DNA of 64,000 bases. Source: Phorcus lineatus (taxonomy: Eukaryota > Mollusca > Gastropoda > Trochida > Trochidae). The stretch is from contig OV121091.1 of NCBI GenBank assembly GCA_921293015.1, positions 32,906,839-32,970,838 of the forward strand, given 5' to 3'. The notes beneath the pieces are model-generated. The model saw only the letters and a program-made list of their open reading frames with translations. It ran no database searches and had not been told where the DNA came from. Below are positions 25,217 through 38,810 of this stretch, one piece after another. Both the position numbers and the translations under genes were made by a program. Each line of letters begins with the position of its first letter. The stretch's first letter is position 1.

Positions 25217-26697
25217 TCACGGGCAAAAGAAACGGTACCACTTTATAATTGAAATTACGAAAAAAATCAAACTCAAATCAAAACCAACCGCATGAAAACA
25301 CATCGCCCAAATACAACAATGATTGTTTCATATTGAACTGGTATCAAACGCACGCTTTTGCCAAATTTTGTCAAATTATGGTTTTCACCTTTTTCATGCA
25401 AAGCAAAATAGCCCCATGCCCGACGGGCATAAAACCAATGCAAATTGGTTGTCAGACACCAGCTTTGTAAAAAGAACACTTAAAGAATGACAGGATTGAC
25501 AACAACGTGAGCGAGCAATCCGGATGATTGAAATGGAAGCCACCCACATCCACGTTGCAAGAACGCTTGGTGGTCACCATACACCTGTCACAAGACTAAT
25601 GCAACCTTATCGTCATTCGGAACAGACCTCAGACAGACCAAAATCAGGCCGACCAAGAGTCTCAATCCACAAGGACGACCAATCTGCACACGTTACACCT
25701 CAGAAACCGCTGACAGTGACGTCATCGGCGTCGAATGCCCTGGGTCATCGGGTATGCAGACGCACAGTGGCCGGACGTCTAAGGTCCCATGGCACCAGGG
25801 CATACAGACCGTTCCGGGGACAGCTGTTGACAGCCGAACATCGCAAACGAAGACTGAGATTGGCGAGCACGGTTTTATGTTGGCAGCGACGTCAGTGGCA
25901 GAGCGTGCTTTTCTCTGACGAAAGTCGGTTCTTTCTCTTCAAAGCAGATGGAAAAGTACGTGTTTAACGCCGTCGGGGAGAGAAAACCGCTGCATGTTGC
26001 GTTCAGGAAGTGGTGCCCTACGGAGGAGGAAGTGTCATGGTTTGGAGAGGCACACTTGGTTATCGTGAATGGAAATCTAACGGCTCAGCATTGCGTCGAT
26101 GACATTCTCTATCCCGTCGTCTGTTCCTTTCTTCGACAACAGGCACAATGTGTGATCTTTCAACAAGACTATGCCCGAGCGGACACAGCTCGAGTAACAC
26201 AGAACTTCCTTGCTAACAACATCTACGTTTTGTCGTGGCCAGCATGATCGCCTGTCACCGATCGAACATCTTTGAGACGCTTTGGATCGTCTTATTCGTC
26301 AACGACTACCACCTCAAGATAACCTCCAGCAATCTGCTGAAGTTTTCCAAGAAGAATGGCTGCGCATTCCATGTAATGACGTCAGACGTTATATGTTCTC
26401 CATGCGTCGGAGGGTTAATGCGTGTATTGTGGCAAGGGGAGGCCGTACTGTTTTCATCACATTGAACTTGGATTTCCCTGCATCGGGATCAGCCATGACA
26501 GTGAACTTGGACTTTTTGACCCCTATGCCAATATTGCAGACTGTGCCGTTGATACCGGAAGCTGATTTGTTGCATTTTTTATTTATATGATATAGTCACA
26601 TCTTCTTGTTGAATAAACATTTTGTTTTTTAATCTCACTTTTGAATTTATTCTGCACTCTAGATTTAAATACATGGTAGCGTTTCTTTTGCCCGTGA
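25217..26697 (+). mobile_element. Tc1-type element with terminal inverted repeats, decayed
   Basis: Perfect 18-base inverted ends TCACGGGCAAAAGAAACG stand at 25,217-25,234 and 26,680-26,697, and matching continues imperfectly into (G/C)TACCA. The total of about 1.5 kb is normal for a Tc1 element. The interior carries a broken transposase. Confidence 0.9.
25504..26469 (+). pseudogene. Broken Tc1/mariner transposase
   Basis: The N-terminal frame starts about 25,504 with QRERAIRMIEME and an internal Met at 25,524. It carries the GRPRVSIHKDD linker and ends with WQSVLFSDESRFFLF, which holds the first catalytic Asp. A frameshift near 25,950-25,967 moves homology to the next frame, which includes CVIFQQDYARADTARVTQNF; the usual QQDNARPH has N changed to Y and P-H lost. 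That frame stops at 26,247, right where the SPDLSPIEHLWD block should be. A third frame gives a normal-looking tail, LDRLIRQRLPPQDNLQQ and CIVARGG. At least two frameshifts and a stop make it inactive. Confidence 0.93.
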
Positions 26698-29600
26698 GTT
26701 TATATTGTGCAATCAGTGTCTATCACGTCATTCATAAAGGTTATGCCAACCTTGGTGTAGTGTGGGTACACAAACGTTTTTTTGTTATTTCTTTCAGAAA
26801 CATTGTGATAAGACAATGACAACCTGAATAACTGTCTGCATTTCTCGAACTTTCTTGAATTCCATGCAAAAATCCTTCCAAAAACCATTTCTTTTCTTAT
26901 ATATAACCAATTGCATTATAAAGGTTTCTCCCATTATATAAAGTCTTATACGAAAAAAGAGTTATTTGAAATAGTTCTCTTGAATGATGTCATTGATGCT
27001 AGTACATCAAATACTTTAATCGTTGGTTTAAATCTAACGCCTTACAGCGTCTTCGAGACCGCTCTTTCTCTTCTTATTGGATAGTCCTACCAACCAGCAC
27101 CAATGCCCACAACCTGTTGCAAAGAAATGCAAGAACATGGCTATTTTGAATATTTTCAAAATTTTGTCAGTTTCCTGAAAATATTCGTACGCTGCTCCCA
27201 CTTCTTGGTTCAATAGACCAGCATTGCTCATTAGTTGTTATCAAAATTTAATCCAAATGTAATATTTTAAAAAACTTAGATTTTTATTCTTTTTTGTGCA
27301 ACGCTTAATGTCAAAATTATTAATTTTAGTTTTTTTTTATTCTCTCAGTTTAGATAATGAAAATTTTCTTTTTCTTCAATTTCTTTCAGTTATGATTTAT
27401 CTAAAGATAAGTCATCATAAATGGATCAACATGACATTAGACATCAGGGTCGTTTAAACATCACGTCTTAGACAAAGTTTGCTACTGAATAACGAATTGC
27501 TAATGATAAAGACATGTCTACAGATCTACAGAAATTATATTCTTGTCATGACTGTCTAAACGATTCTGTTCGTCACAATATATATGTGGCCCATGGCAAG
27601 CTGTGTGATTAGTTCATTTTAATATTATGAGCGTGTTTGTTTTCACTATTTCTCATTATGTGTTGTGAAATGAAGACCATCATGAATTACCTCCCATTAT
27701 TGGTACATGTATGTGCCAAATGAAGCACATTTTATTGAACTTATCTGTTTCTCACTGATTGTATTTAATTTTTATCAATTATCACTTATCACAAAGTATG
27801 TTTCTTTGTGGCGTTTAATTACATAATACAATATTATGTCTAATGATGGTTTGATGAGTGAATTATATATCTTATGTATGTTTATGCAATGTTTTAATGG
27901 GTTTTACAGTTGCATACCGAAAAATTCTTCACATACCTGGGTATATTAGTGCAAATGTCATGTTATTTAGATGTCTTCGAGGTATCGCAGCATTGTGATT
28001 GTGCTGGTTTCGTTCTCAGGGAGTCGATATGAAATATTTTACATGAAATAAACGAAATCAAAATTTCGAAAATATGACCCCCTCTATCTATTGCAACACG
28101 ACAAAATTCAAAATCTTGCACGAGACACCAGATGATTCCTAAGTAAGTTCATGAATGGCTATCTCACACATGGACAATAGGTGATCCTTTGTCAGTTTTG
28201 CTGAACTTATTTTATTGACGTCCAAACTAAACCCAAATTACATGATACCTACTTAAAGGAGATAAGGTTCTCACAAACTTTTTCTGAAGCCTCATAGATT
28301 AAACTTTATTTTGTATTTCAATTTGAGTAACATCGTTTTTCATAGCAGTAAGGAAATTGTTGCAATAAGCCTATCCCCCTTATAAAATTTATTATTTTTA
28401 TTTATTTCTATTACATGCTCAAAGTCATCGGTCCATTTGTTTGTTGCATAAAAATGTTAAACGCAGAATCGTTTGATATTTTATCAATACCATTAATAAC
28501 CTGCCACTGAAGTGATTTGGGGTTGATGCATAGGCAATGTCATCATCAATAACAAATCTTCTCACATTCACGTGTATAAATTACATACATATGGTAAGTT
28601 ACTGCTAGTTATTTGTGAATGTCTTCAGAAACAATGTTTATTTTTGCTTCAATCAGGCCACAGAAAGTGTCAAAGATGCGTAAATCATCAAATAGATTTT
28701 CAAGCTATATAACATTTATATGGTACATACTTCAAAATTTTTTCTTTGATCTAAGTTAAATCCTTAACACGTTAAATTTTATTCCTGATACAATTACCCA
28801 TATGAAATTAAAGCTATGACAATAAAGTGGGTCATATAAAGAGTATCATGATAAGCACGCCTACATTTACCATTACTGCGTTAACAGCCTACGTGAAATG
28901 TAACGTCAATTTGAGTATTTTTGATCAACATATTGTGTAGTAATCATTCAGTAATTTCCTTCGGTTTTGATGTGGGAGTATGTTCAATGTAGTAATTTGC
29001 AAGAAAGGGGGAAATGTTTATGAAATTTCTTAATACGACGATATGTTTTAGTAAAAGGTAAATTTCAGTACGCTTGATAGACAACTATCAAATTAGTAAC
29101 ACTCCGTAGAGAGTTGTTATTTTCAACGCAAATGATATATTATTATTATAAATTATTATATATTTATAAATTATACGATAAAATGTCGTAAATGAGTAAA
29201 TTTTGCCTTACAAATTTCATTATATACATTCCTAAAGTCAGTGTAAATAAAAATGAGGGGAAACTTTTCGTTCAAATGTACAGATTAACCTGAATCTTGT
29301 GTCGTTTCTTGCGTGAAGAATTTCTCTGTAACTAGGTAAATATTACATTGCATGTGTATCAAGTTTGAAGGGAAGTTTTACAGTAATCAATATCATAACG
29401 TCTCTCTAAAAGATTTATCTTGAAAAAATTAACTGATGCATTAAACTGACGGTTTCTGTTAGCTCTAAATGTCGGATTAATCGGTTCTTACTGCTATTTC
29501 AACATGAATTTACTTGGAACTCTGATTTAGTAACCAAATGTAATTAAAGGTTGTAAAATGTTCCTTAATTTGATTACAGAACACTTGATGTCCATTATAT

Positions 29601-30550
29601 TTGTAGAAGGTGAGAATCAACAGCTGAGGATTCGATAAGGACCCTTGTAATGACAGAATGTTAAGCTCAAAGTGTGGTATATTAGATACTATTTATTGCT
29701 TTGCTCATTTACGATGTTTGACAACATGGATGAAAAATACAATTGAATTGGATATCAACCATTTGGCATTTTTGAAACAAGAGAAGTAGTGTATTTATGA
29801 GATCAGAAATGTAAAATCGATTTCACTGTTTGGCTTGGCGTACCATAAATTAATTCAAAGACGTTCAGTGGTTGATGTCTCCCACTGACACGTACATGTG
29901 TGATGTAGTGCTTTAATTTGTCTGAGAGCTGCTTGGCCACTAATTACGTGGCTGGATAACATGATATTGTCTTCGCCAAAATATATTTATCTAGGGAAAC
30001 TGTATGTTAGGTTTCAAGTCAAAGAATGGGAGAAGCTGTAAAGTTGAAGGGTACGTTTTGGAAATGGCAGTATACTTTAAAACGTAAAAGCATTATGTAG
30101 ACTTCGCTTGAAAATATTCAAAATTTCCGTCATAGGGAGAAAAACAAAGAAAAAATTATTTTATCAAATTGACACAAGAGACAATTACAGTTTACAGATT
30201 AGATCGGTATTAAAAGTAACATCCTTCCTATAGGCTTAAGAGACACTAAATATATATTAAAACGGTTTTGATTGTAATTAGATCATGTTATATGTCTTAT
30301 CAAATATTCATTAAAATTCATTGCACATCAATAGATAAATGCTGACACTCATACCAGTACAGTCTAACCCAAAAACCTTAGCAGCTCTCCCTATCACAAA
30401 TGTTCACGCAACCTCTCTCCGCACTTAAGGTTATGCAAATACATACGCAGTCACATGCGCACCAACATACATGTAACATTTACTTACAATTATCCAATGC
30501 AAAATATAAGTTTGCAAAATTGCATACACACACATACATACAGAAAGTTC
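26698..30550. other. Nearly 4 kb without recognisable gene
   Basis: AT-rich throughout. A weak TTAAAGGAGATAAGG / CCCCCTTA pair at about 28,254-28,383 could be a very decayed short element. No domain-bearing frame is seen. Confidence 0.4.
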
Positions 30551-30562
30551 TGTTCTGTTCTA

Positions 30563-30727
30563 TGCATACATACATACATACATACATACATACATGCATA
30601 CATGCCCACACGCATACATAGTATTACATACATGCACATACACACACATACGTACATGCACACAAACACACACACACACACAGATACATACATACACAAA
30701 TACATACATACATACATTTATGTAATA
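30563..30727. repeat. (CATA)n and CA-rich microsatellite
   Basis: Runs of CATA, with ACACAC and ACATACA variants, cover most of this interval. Open frames rich in Thr/His/Ile or Tyr/Met/Cys/Val on the two strands are translations of the repeat, not genes. Confidence 0.95.
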
Positions 30728-30730
30728 CAC

Positions 30731-32080
30731 AATTACATTATGTTGGAAAGACATTTCGATAATAAAAGGGAACAGATGTTCTGGATGTTCGATGTTAATT
30801 TACAGTACACAAAAATTACACAATGTAGATGGCCATATATTATTCCCACGGGATCATTGACAAAACTCCCTTAATTGTCTGACATGAAATGCGCTCACGA
30901 TAAGCATAAAGTATGCAGATTGAACTGTTCGAACAGGCGTCATATTTGAATCGTATTCCGAAGATATATGCTGTAGAAGTGTTACGCTGTTTTAAATCAA
31001 TCTTCTTACGGCGCCGAGCCTAATATTTTATGGTCGCTTTCTTTCTATTTCTTCTTTGATACTTACTTTCCGATTATTTGAATCCACAAATGCAAACATT
31101 TATTTTTTCGCTTTACATGCTAGCACATTTTCTTTTGAGAACTCTGACGTTGGCAAGAGCATGATTTTTATACGTACATATTGAGTGCGTACATTACTGT
31201 TTTATTTCCCCATCTCATGTAATGACTTTTTTCCATGATTACAGAGATATGCGTCGTTAATATATTTTACACACGCTTCAATGTACTCAGTCAGAAACCC
31301 CATCATTCGTCACCATGTTACAAAGAAGGTGACATCCTCACTCAGCAGAATTAATTGTTCCGATACTCTGACTAATTTTACTCTTGGGCATTGATTACAA
31401 CATTATATTCCAAAATTAATGATCCCACTTGTCACTGAGGGTGCTCCTATGGTCTAAGAAGCAATGAAAAAGAGCAAGAACCAGCTATGTCTTATCGTCA
31501 TCAAAGTGAACGATATCAAAGCTACATTTAAACTCTTGAGAACCAATCGAGCGTATTCATTTTCCATTGCAAACACACAAACTGACATTCAATTCTTATA
31601 ATTTCGCACTATATTAGGAATTTGACAGCAAAGTAATATAACTTTTATCTTTGCCGCTGACCGAGTAACATCTTGTAAGGAGAAAAATTCCCAATCAAAA
31701 TTTTAACTCACGTTTGTCCCGTGAAATTAATGAAATTGCCGACTAGCAGCGAATGAAGCGTACACAGAAATACAACCCACGCAAAGACACGAGATCAGAG
31801 TTATCGGCCTTAGAATTACCACCTCATGGCGGCCGCACGTCTTGTTGATTACAGATTACAGTAAGGTTGTGATTACAGTGACTATGCATACGCCCCTCCG
31901 TTGTCAAGTATGGATATATCGTGAGTATCGGGTTTGGTACGTCATGATCGTAATGCGAAATGTATCTTGCGACTGTCTAAATGCATCTCGTGTTCGCTTC
32001 AGTTCAAAGCCCGAAAACACCTGAAGCAATTGTGGCAGGGTGAATTAAAAGCATTCCTTCTGTCTTTGGCCGGAGTGATA
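30731..32080. other. No recognisable gene
   Basis: No supported coding region or repeat structure. Confidence 0.4.
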
Positions 32081-32084
32081 GCTC

Positions 32085-32160
32085 TTTAGCTGAATTGGTA
32101 AAGTGTAGGACTCTCACCCGGAGGTCCCGGCATATCGAATCCCACGGGAGGTAATGTCAC
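32085..32160 (+). repeat. tRNA-derived sequence (SINE head or pseudo-tRNA)
   Basis: TTTAGCTGAATTGGTAAAG resembles a Pol III A box. About 40 bases later ATCGAATCCCACGGG resembles a B box (GTTCGAATCC) in decayed form. Between them lies AGGACTCTCACCCGGAGG, in the position of an anticodon arm. The arms do not pair cleanly and no acceptor stem is seen, so a functional tRNA is unlikely. Confidence 0.5.
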
Positions 32161-32459
32161 AATAACTTCTGTTACACAATGCTTATTTCAGAATCATAGT
32201 ACAAAGCAAGTGATTAAACTCAATTTCCTCCATTTATTTTATTAAGTAACGAAGAACGAATATGGTGAGTCAGATTTCACATAAATTCGTCCCTAGATTC
32301 GATGTGGAAACAGAGAAAGTAGTTCTGGTGATGTTCACACGACCTAAATCGGCTAGAAACTGTTCACACAGGTATGAAAGGTTTTTTTGGATAGTTCACT
32401 GGAAATGAACCTCTAGAATAAAGATCAACTGGCTGTGTTCACAACCAATCAACGTTCAG

Positions 32460-32671
32460 GATTATGTATAAACTTCAAAGTTAAATTATACAAAAATGAC
32501 TGCCGGTTGATGTTGCTTGATACTTGGTAATTTCTTCTATGATTACGGATGGTCGGGTTGAGTACTAACATGTCTGGCCCTCTGAAGATAATATATTTGG
32601 CCTACACTAATGCTTATTGGGAAAACTTTTAAGAAATGAAATTGCCAAAAAACGTGCTTATGCTCCTTTAA
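32460..32671. mobile_element. Partial copy of the GTAGCACG-type MITE
   Basis: The right end AAAACGTGCTTATGCTCCTTT resembles the right end of the 57.9 kb element, and the interior aligns with it (TTGATACTTGG, then GGGTTGAGTA, then a CTAATG-TTA-TGGG(G/A)AAAA stretch). The end includes TTTAA, matching a TTAA target. The left end was not found; the copy is truncated or strongly diverged. Confidence 0.65.
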
Positions 32672-33606
32672 TAGGACGCCTTTTGTGAAACTTGTTTAGA
32701 TATTTATGAAGCTTCCCACAAGTTCACCATACATAGACGCATGCTCTTCGCTACATATTCGAAGTACGATACATGAGTCAGTACGTGATAGTAGTTTAGT
32801 ATCGTGTGAAGTTTTAACGTAGTACTAATGCATATAGTCCGAAATAGGGTAAGTGGTTGATGTTTGGCAAAGTATTTCAGGATTTTAATGGACGCCAAGG
32901 AGTAGTTTATAATCATCCAACAAAAAAGACGTTGCATCTTAATCCTTCCAAACGAATTTAAGTGATATAAAGTTGAAATGTACTATTGCAGATATGCATG
33001 TGTATTTGAAGGTATATTGTTTAGAAATTTATTCTTAGTTATTTCGACATATCTGATTGCACACAGTTGCTTCACGAAAGTCATCCAGTTGTTAAGCAAT
33101 CGTTATTTCGTGACATTAGTCTAATCATCTGTCACTTCAAGACAAAGGTCAAAGACTGCCCTTTAGAACTGTTTGTTCTTGTCTGGGAAAATTAGTTCAC
33201 GGTTATTTGAGTGGGGCAGACAAATATCATCAATAAACTTGTAACATTTAGATAATGATAGCAAACTCTTAGTCTGTCGTCTGGCCTTAGTTTCAGGATT
33301 TTACAAAACTTCAAGCAGATCTGATTTCGCACGAAGCCCAAGATTTTGGGAGAAGTTGTTTTAGAAAAATGTTGAACAATTGATGTTTCAAGCAAGTGCA
33401 ACTTTGATTTCGAATTTCTAAAATATTGAATATGTTATAAAAAGTAAGGATGGGATAGAGTGGTTAGGAGGGTGTATGTATTGTTTAAGCATAGTTATTT
33501 TGTTGCATGAGACTCGAATTATCCATGTGTTTTCCAATGTCATGTTAAACAAGTTTTTAACATTGTGAATATTTAGTGAGTTTCTGTCTGTAAAGTCTTG
33601 CTTATT

Positions 33607-33690
33607 AGGGTTCGGACAGTTCAGTGGTCAGTCTTCACGAGTTTGAATTTCAGGACGTCCATGCTTCAAATCCCGCTATGAGCTCGTAGT
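33607..33690 (+). repeat. tRNA-derived SINE-like sequence
   Basis: GGACAGTTCAGTGGTCAGT resembles a tRNA A box region and GCTTCAAATCCCGCTATG a B box, at about tRNA-like spacing. The intervening region does not fold as a clean anticodon arm. I read it as the head of a SINE; the body and tail are not delimited. Confidence 0.45.
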
Positions 33691-34014
33691 CTGTGTCATT
33701 GTTACTTGATTCATGGCGTCTGTGCAGTGCTCCCACGAAATCAATATTGAGCAACTAATCGTTGCTTACAAGACGATTGTTTTCATCTAAATATGTGTTG
33801 TTTTTTTGCCTTATTCAGTGACAGTATTATCACTGGCCTCGATGCTCCAGCTTTATTAGAAATGGATATCATTGTGTAGAGTGAGATAACTATTCAGAAT
33901 TCATGGTGTTTTCTTAATTTAATGTTTTAATTCAGAATATGCTTTGTCTAAAAGTAACTTTTTATTACATATTTCGTAAGGAATATATACGGAATGCTAC
34001 TTACAAAACGTACT

Positions 34015-34280
34015 TCAGGGTCTGTGAAGTAAGCAACCGTACAGTTCCTAGTTCCTTATTCAAATTGTGAAGTTAGCATATGATTTCAGTTTTTTTTTAA
34101 AATTGTGAAGTTAGCATAAAATCGATATTCATTTAGTTATTACATTTGTGAAGTTAGCATTCAATTTCCAGTTCTGGTTTCAAATTATGAAGTAAGCAAA
34201 TGAATTCAATTACTTATTCAAATTGTAAAGTTAACATAAGTTTGAATTTCCTTTAGTTCATAGAAATGTGAAGTCTAAAA
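34015..34280 (+). repeat. Degenerate ~41-bp tandem repeat, seven copies
   Basis: GTGAAGTTAGCAT-like phrases recur at about 34,024, 34,067, 34,105, 34,148, 34,187, 34,225 and 34,268, spaced 38-43 bases. Units are interleaved with TTCAAATT and TTTAGTTATT segments. Old and diverged. Confidence 0.8.
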
Positions 34281-35441
34281 CAATACTTTTCAGTCGTCGG
34301 TTATGTGTTTTATTTGTAGCTGTACGAATGAAGTTTATTCAGATTGTAGGTTCTGTGTAGCAAACACTCGAAAGTGATCGGTCAAATCAAGGTCAGTAAA
34401 ATGTTTCATCAAATGTGATAGATTCATCTGGAACATTCTGAAAAATAAACTTTTAAAATAGATCCATGATCTCTGCAGATCACTAAGTACTAAAATACTT
34501 GATACTGTCCCTTTCAGAATAAGAGACAAGGTATTTTTTGAAGGTCAGCGTCTATAATAATAAGACATATATCATATATAAGGGAGGCATAAAGTTAACA
34601 ACTTATAATTTGTGTGTTATGGCATATCAGACCTTTGATTTCTTTGGAATAAGTGCCAAACGACCTTTAAGATAGTGTTTTCTTTCATCAACTATTAGAG
34701 TTTTGTACAATAAAAGTCATAGAATCACTATTTCCGCCAAGGAACCGAAGCTCTAAATAGAATTAATGACAGCGGGCTATGTCATAAGGCCTGATGAGCA
34801 AAAGACAATACATACTAGATAGATCATAGTTATTCAGTAATCTAACTAGAACGAATTACAGAATTCTGCAAGAACAAAGACTAGCCTTAAAAGGACAAAG
34901 TTCAATTGGTTGCCATAGACACAGGAAAAATAAAAGTAAAGAGCCTAAATGATCCAAAAGAAATACATACATTTGGAATCAATCAACATCAACATAAGTA
35001 ATAGTTACTGCCATAGTGCCCGAGTTGTATCAAGAAATAACATGGGGAACTTGTCTTTGATTATTGATATTTTCCTTTTTATTTAACTATGGCAAGTCTT
35101 TGAATGGCGTTCATGAAATGACGTACATAATAAAGACAATAATTCCTTCATAACAACATCTTTATTTTGAAGTTCACGAAGAATTTCCTAACTATGATTT
35201 ACATGTATAAATATCCCACCTAATGAAGGAGTAAGCATGTACTTCGTGAATTTCTCAATAAAGAAACTGTTTTCTAGAAAATCTTTGTTATGTAACTGTG
35301 GCAGTTTCTGAATTACATTTCGCTTGGTGTGAGGGAAATAAAGTAATAAGTTGTAATTGAAGTTTTCAAGAATTGTTTAGCACTTTGAATTGTGCAGTAG
35401 CGTGCCGCTTGCTCCTTGAGTATCTTAGCAATAGACACGAA
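34281..35441. other. No recognisable gene
   Basis: AT-rich, with no coding or element signature. Confidence 0.4.
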
Positions 35442-35911
35442 TTAAAGTGACACAGAGTATGTTTCATGAATTTTTTATGTGGCTTAAGTAGAGCAAAAAT
35501 ATCATATAACCTGAGATAAGCTGAAATCGCGTATCTAAAGTTGAACCTTTATCCAAAATTATGACGTTTTCTTGTATCTGATTGTAAATTAAAAACAGAC
35601 CTATAAAATTTAAGTAGCTGAATTTCAGCGTCGCATTTACATGTTATATAACCGACTTAACAATACCAACCTATATTTTTCGTTGTGTCTGCCATTACTA
35701 AGTTTCCAAAATTTCGTTCGAGTCATTGGCGCGCGCCATTGTCTGGTTTTCGATCATCAAACTCGACTTTTTACCTATTTATTGTCACTTTGCTAAATAA
35801 TAAGCATCGCGATGTTAAATGTCATAAAAGAACCACTACTTGTCGATGAAATAATACCATTTATGAATATTGCCATTTTTGACCCAAACAACATACTCTG
35901 TGCCCCTTTAA
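35442..35911. mobile_element. TTAA-type MITE, 470 bp
   Basis: Inverted ends TTAAAG(T/G)G(A/G)CACAGAG then TATGTT, 22 bases with two mismatches, lie at 35,442-35,463 and 35,890-35,911. TTAA occurs at both outer edges, as expected for a piggyBac-like target duplication. The interior contains the perfect palindrome TGGCGCGCGCCA near 35,729. No coding capacity. Confidence 0.85.
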
Positions 35912-36555
35912 GTGTCCTTGGCTAGTGAATTGTCGAAATAAATATTCATTTTTCTTATTTTTCTTTAGGAGGGGGTTAAAGCGTTTGGAAATTTCATTTG
36001 TCAATATGTTTTATTTTGACAGTGGAAATCCGAAAGTAACTGTCCGTTTCTATTTGGGTAGCTTAACCATTTTGTACCGTTAAAGCTTTGCAAAGTCCGA
36101 ATCGAATTAATTTTCATATCTTTCGAAATTTGCGCTCCATTGTCAACCATAAGGTATTTTGTTTTGTTTTGTTATTTATGTGCATTTTCTTGGAGTCGAC
36201 ACTAGTAAATATGATTCAAATATGTTTATTTTTAAAGTGTAATCAGCATTCTTGATGAGTTGTTTTCAGCCTTGTTGAACGGAGGAATTAGAATGTGTAC
36301 ATTCTTTGGCTAAGGAGATTTGATATCTATAATGAACAGGACATGTTTACTAATGGTTGCAATAGGGTTGTAATGGCTATGAGGTGTAAGTTCGTTTTAA
36401 CCTCTGCCACATTACATGCCCTCATATATTCTTTGTTTCCAACATAATTTGCATCAATCGTTTTCTTATTATCTAATAGATTGTATATTCCATTGGGGTT
36501 TGAACAACTGAATCTGTCAAAGTTTATGTCACATAAATGTATCAATAAGCATATA

Positions 36556-36773
36556 AGTATTCATACCTATTTGTATATAATATATAGAGGAACGGCAAAA
36601 AGTCAGCCATCTTGGATGTCTTTCCTGCCTGAAATGGATATCGGGATCCGTTTACAAACGTGATAAAGCGCATTTGAGCCAAGGAACTATTTCTAGACAG
36701 GGGAGAGCTCCAAGATGGCTGACTTTGTCATATCTTCTTCATTTGTCATATAGATACTTTAAGTATGAATACT
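36556..36773. mobile_element. Short MITE with split inverted ends, 218 bp
   Basis: Outer ends AGTATTCATAC (36,556-36,566) and their complement (36,763-36,773) bracket an inner perfect 18-base inverted repeat, AAAGTCAGCCATCTTGGA (36,599-36,616 and 36,709-36,726). The whole could fold into an interrupted hairpin. No target duplication was resolved. Confidence 0.7.
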
Positions 36774-38340
36774 TTCGTGTATATCAAGAGACTTGCACAT
36801 GTGGTATATGTGTACACCTGTGGTATATGTGTATCACATGATTGAAGATGCTTCAGTGTACTTGTAGATCACCTGCTCTCTTTGAGGTGACTTGGGCTAC
36901 GCCGCTTTCAAGAGTTCTTCACTGCAAAATAACTGCAAGAAGAAAGCTCGCAACGCCATTGTGGCTACGCATTTTGGTGAACCTGTGAGCATCGGCTGGA
37001 ACTAGGTGGAACCTTACTGCATTTAGAAGAGTTCTCTTCTGAAGTCCAAGTTCCCTCAAAGAGATGCTTTTTGAAACGTCTCATGATTATTGTTACCCCA
37101 TTATATAAGCTTCGTTTGAAGGTACGACTTTAACATTAGTGGAGACAGAGGTTTTCTGTTAACGAACGTTACGATTATAATTATTTGTATCTATCGATTC
37201 AGGTTCTGTGTGTCATCTTTTTCACAGTTATTTTCAATTGAAAATTAATCATTGAGAAACACGATAATCTCCGTCCACACAACTCTAGACACAACGCCAA
37301 TTTCAGGTATATCATATCTAAAACTGAATCACGTTGTTTTCACAGCATTATAAAGGGCCTTCCTTATTCTCCATAGCAAAGTGTTTTAGAATGTATATAA
37401 TGAAGATACAGTGCATTTGATTAACATTTGAATAATTGAAAGAAACACTTTTTATCATATAAAATTCTTTATTTTTAATGTATGACATCTCCAAGAATAA
37501 TTGATTGATTATTAAGATTTAACCTATTATTGTTAGTATGTTTAAGAACATAAAGATATAAGCTATTTATATTTACATGTAAATCTTTCGCATATTGCTC
37601 TTCAGGTATTGTATTGTTATCGTTTTCAGCAGGATGAATTATGGATTGATCACATTAACTCCGAAAAGAATCAACAAGCGCTAAAAGTATGCCTTGGCTA
37701 AAACACAATAGTCGAGTGATGTTTAAAAACAACAATACATAACTTTAGTTTTTCAAGAATTACAAGATAATCCTTGTGATTGAGTAATTTATTCAGAAAC
37801 ATAATGTGCTACTTTTCACGATCTTTGAAAATGTCATAGGTACGTGTTTAGTCGAGGACAAAAGTCCAAAGGACAGAAGAAAGCCTTTGCATACAAAAAG
37901 GTTAAGGGATATATGACATCGGCTTTCCTAATCTATTTTCAACTTTTCAAATTGTTATCGTCACAATTCTTATCACCGAATACATCACGCAATAATTGAT
38001 GATCACAATAGAATTATTGATCGATAAAACATCGGGCCAGTGAGTCATTTGTATGATCCATGTAGAAGCATCTCGTAAAACAGACAATTTAAAATATCAA
38101 AAGTTTCTCGCGATAGTTAGCTTAATTAGACTTACATTGTAGATCACAATCTCTGGTTATGATATAAGAAGAAATATATAATATAATAATAATCTCTGTC
38201 TTCTGGGCTGTTGTTTTCGACACTACCCCGTATGAATATATGGCCTTTTTGATTATAATTTTCTTTCGATCAACAACATTTGTTTACAAAACAGTCTAAA
38301 ACCCTCAAAAAGATATTTCACTTGATCAGTTTATTCGGAA
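36774..38340. other. No recognisable gene
   Basis: No supported coding region. GTGGTATATGTGTA is repeated in tandem near 36,799-36,832. Confidence 0.4.
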
Positions 38341-38351
38341 TGTGGTCCAGT

Positions 38352-38439
38352 CACGTGAAATTCGTCTCCGAAAATGAGAGGAAGGCACGCAAGGGCCTTG
38401 TCGGATGACAAGGAACTATGACGTCACCGTATGACGTCA
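38352..38439. promoter_or_regulatory. Pair of consensus CREs with an E box
   Basis: Two full palindromic TGACGTCA sites lie at 38,419-38,426 and 38,432-38,439, 13 bases apart. An E box CACGTG is at 38,352-38,357, in a locally more GC-rich patch. TGACGTCA is the known binding site of CREB/ATF factors. The cluster lies some 600 bases beyond the 3' end of the neuropeptide gene. Whether it is an enhancer, the promoter of an unseen gene or chance is unknown. Confidence 0.45.
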
Positions 38440-38810
38440 GTTCAGCAAATCCATCAGTTGAATGTAACCATCACCTGTGAACAAAATGAGCTGAATGTGA
38501 AACGTGTCGCTTATCAAATACATCCCCTAAAATACCCGATATTTGTTAATCTCACCAAATTGAAGTCCAAACATTCTTGACAAAGTCTATTGAATACAAA
38601 TCTATACCTCTATGCCCTAATAACAATACAAATGTCTATAAGATTTACCCCAGATCCATATATCGGTCGAAAGAGGTCCAAGTAAATACTATAATGTAAC
38701 CCTTAGCAGAGTAATCTTTTGTAAGCCACAATGTAATACTATAAAGATGTGACCGAAGAACCTGGCTTTAACTGCTACTGCTAATTCCTTGAAAAAATTG
38801 TGTCTTTGTT

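Noticed and set aside
30455-30874. 139-codon frame rich in His, Thr and Ile
   Set aside because: It is a translation of the CATA/CACA microsatellite.
32085-32160. Functional tRNA gene
   Set aside because: No acceptor-stem pairing and a damaged B box; kept only as a tRNA-derived repeat.
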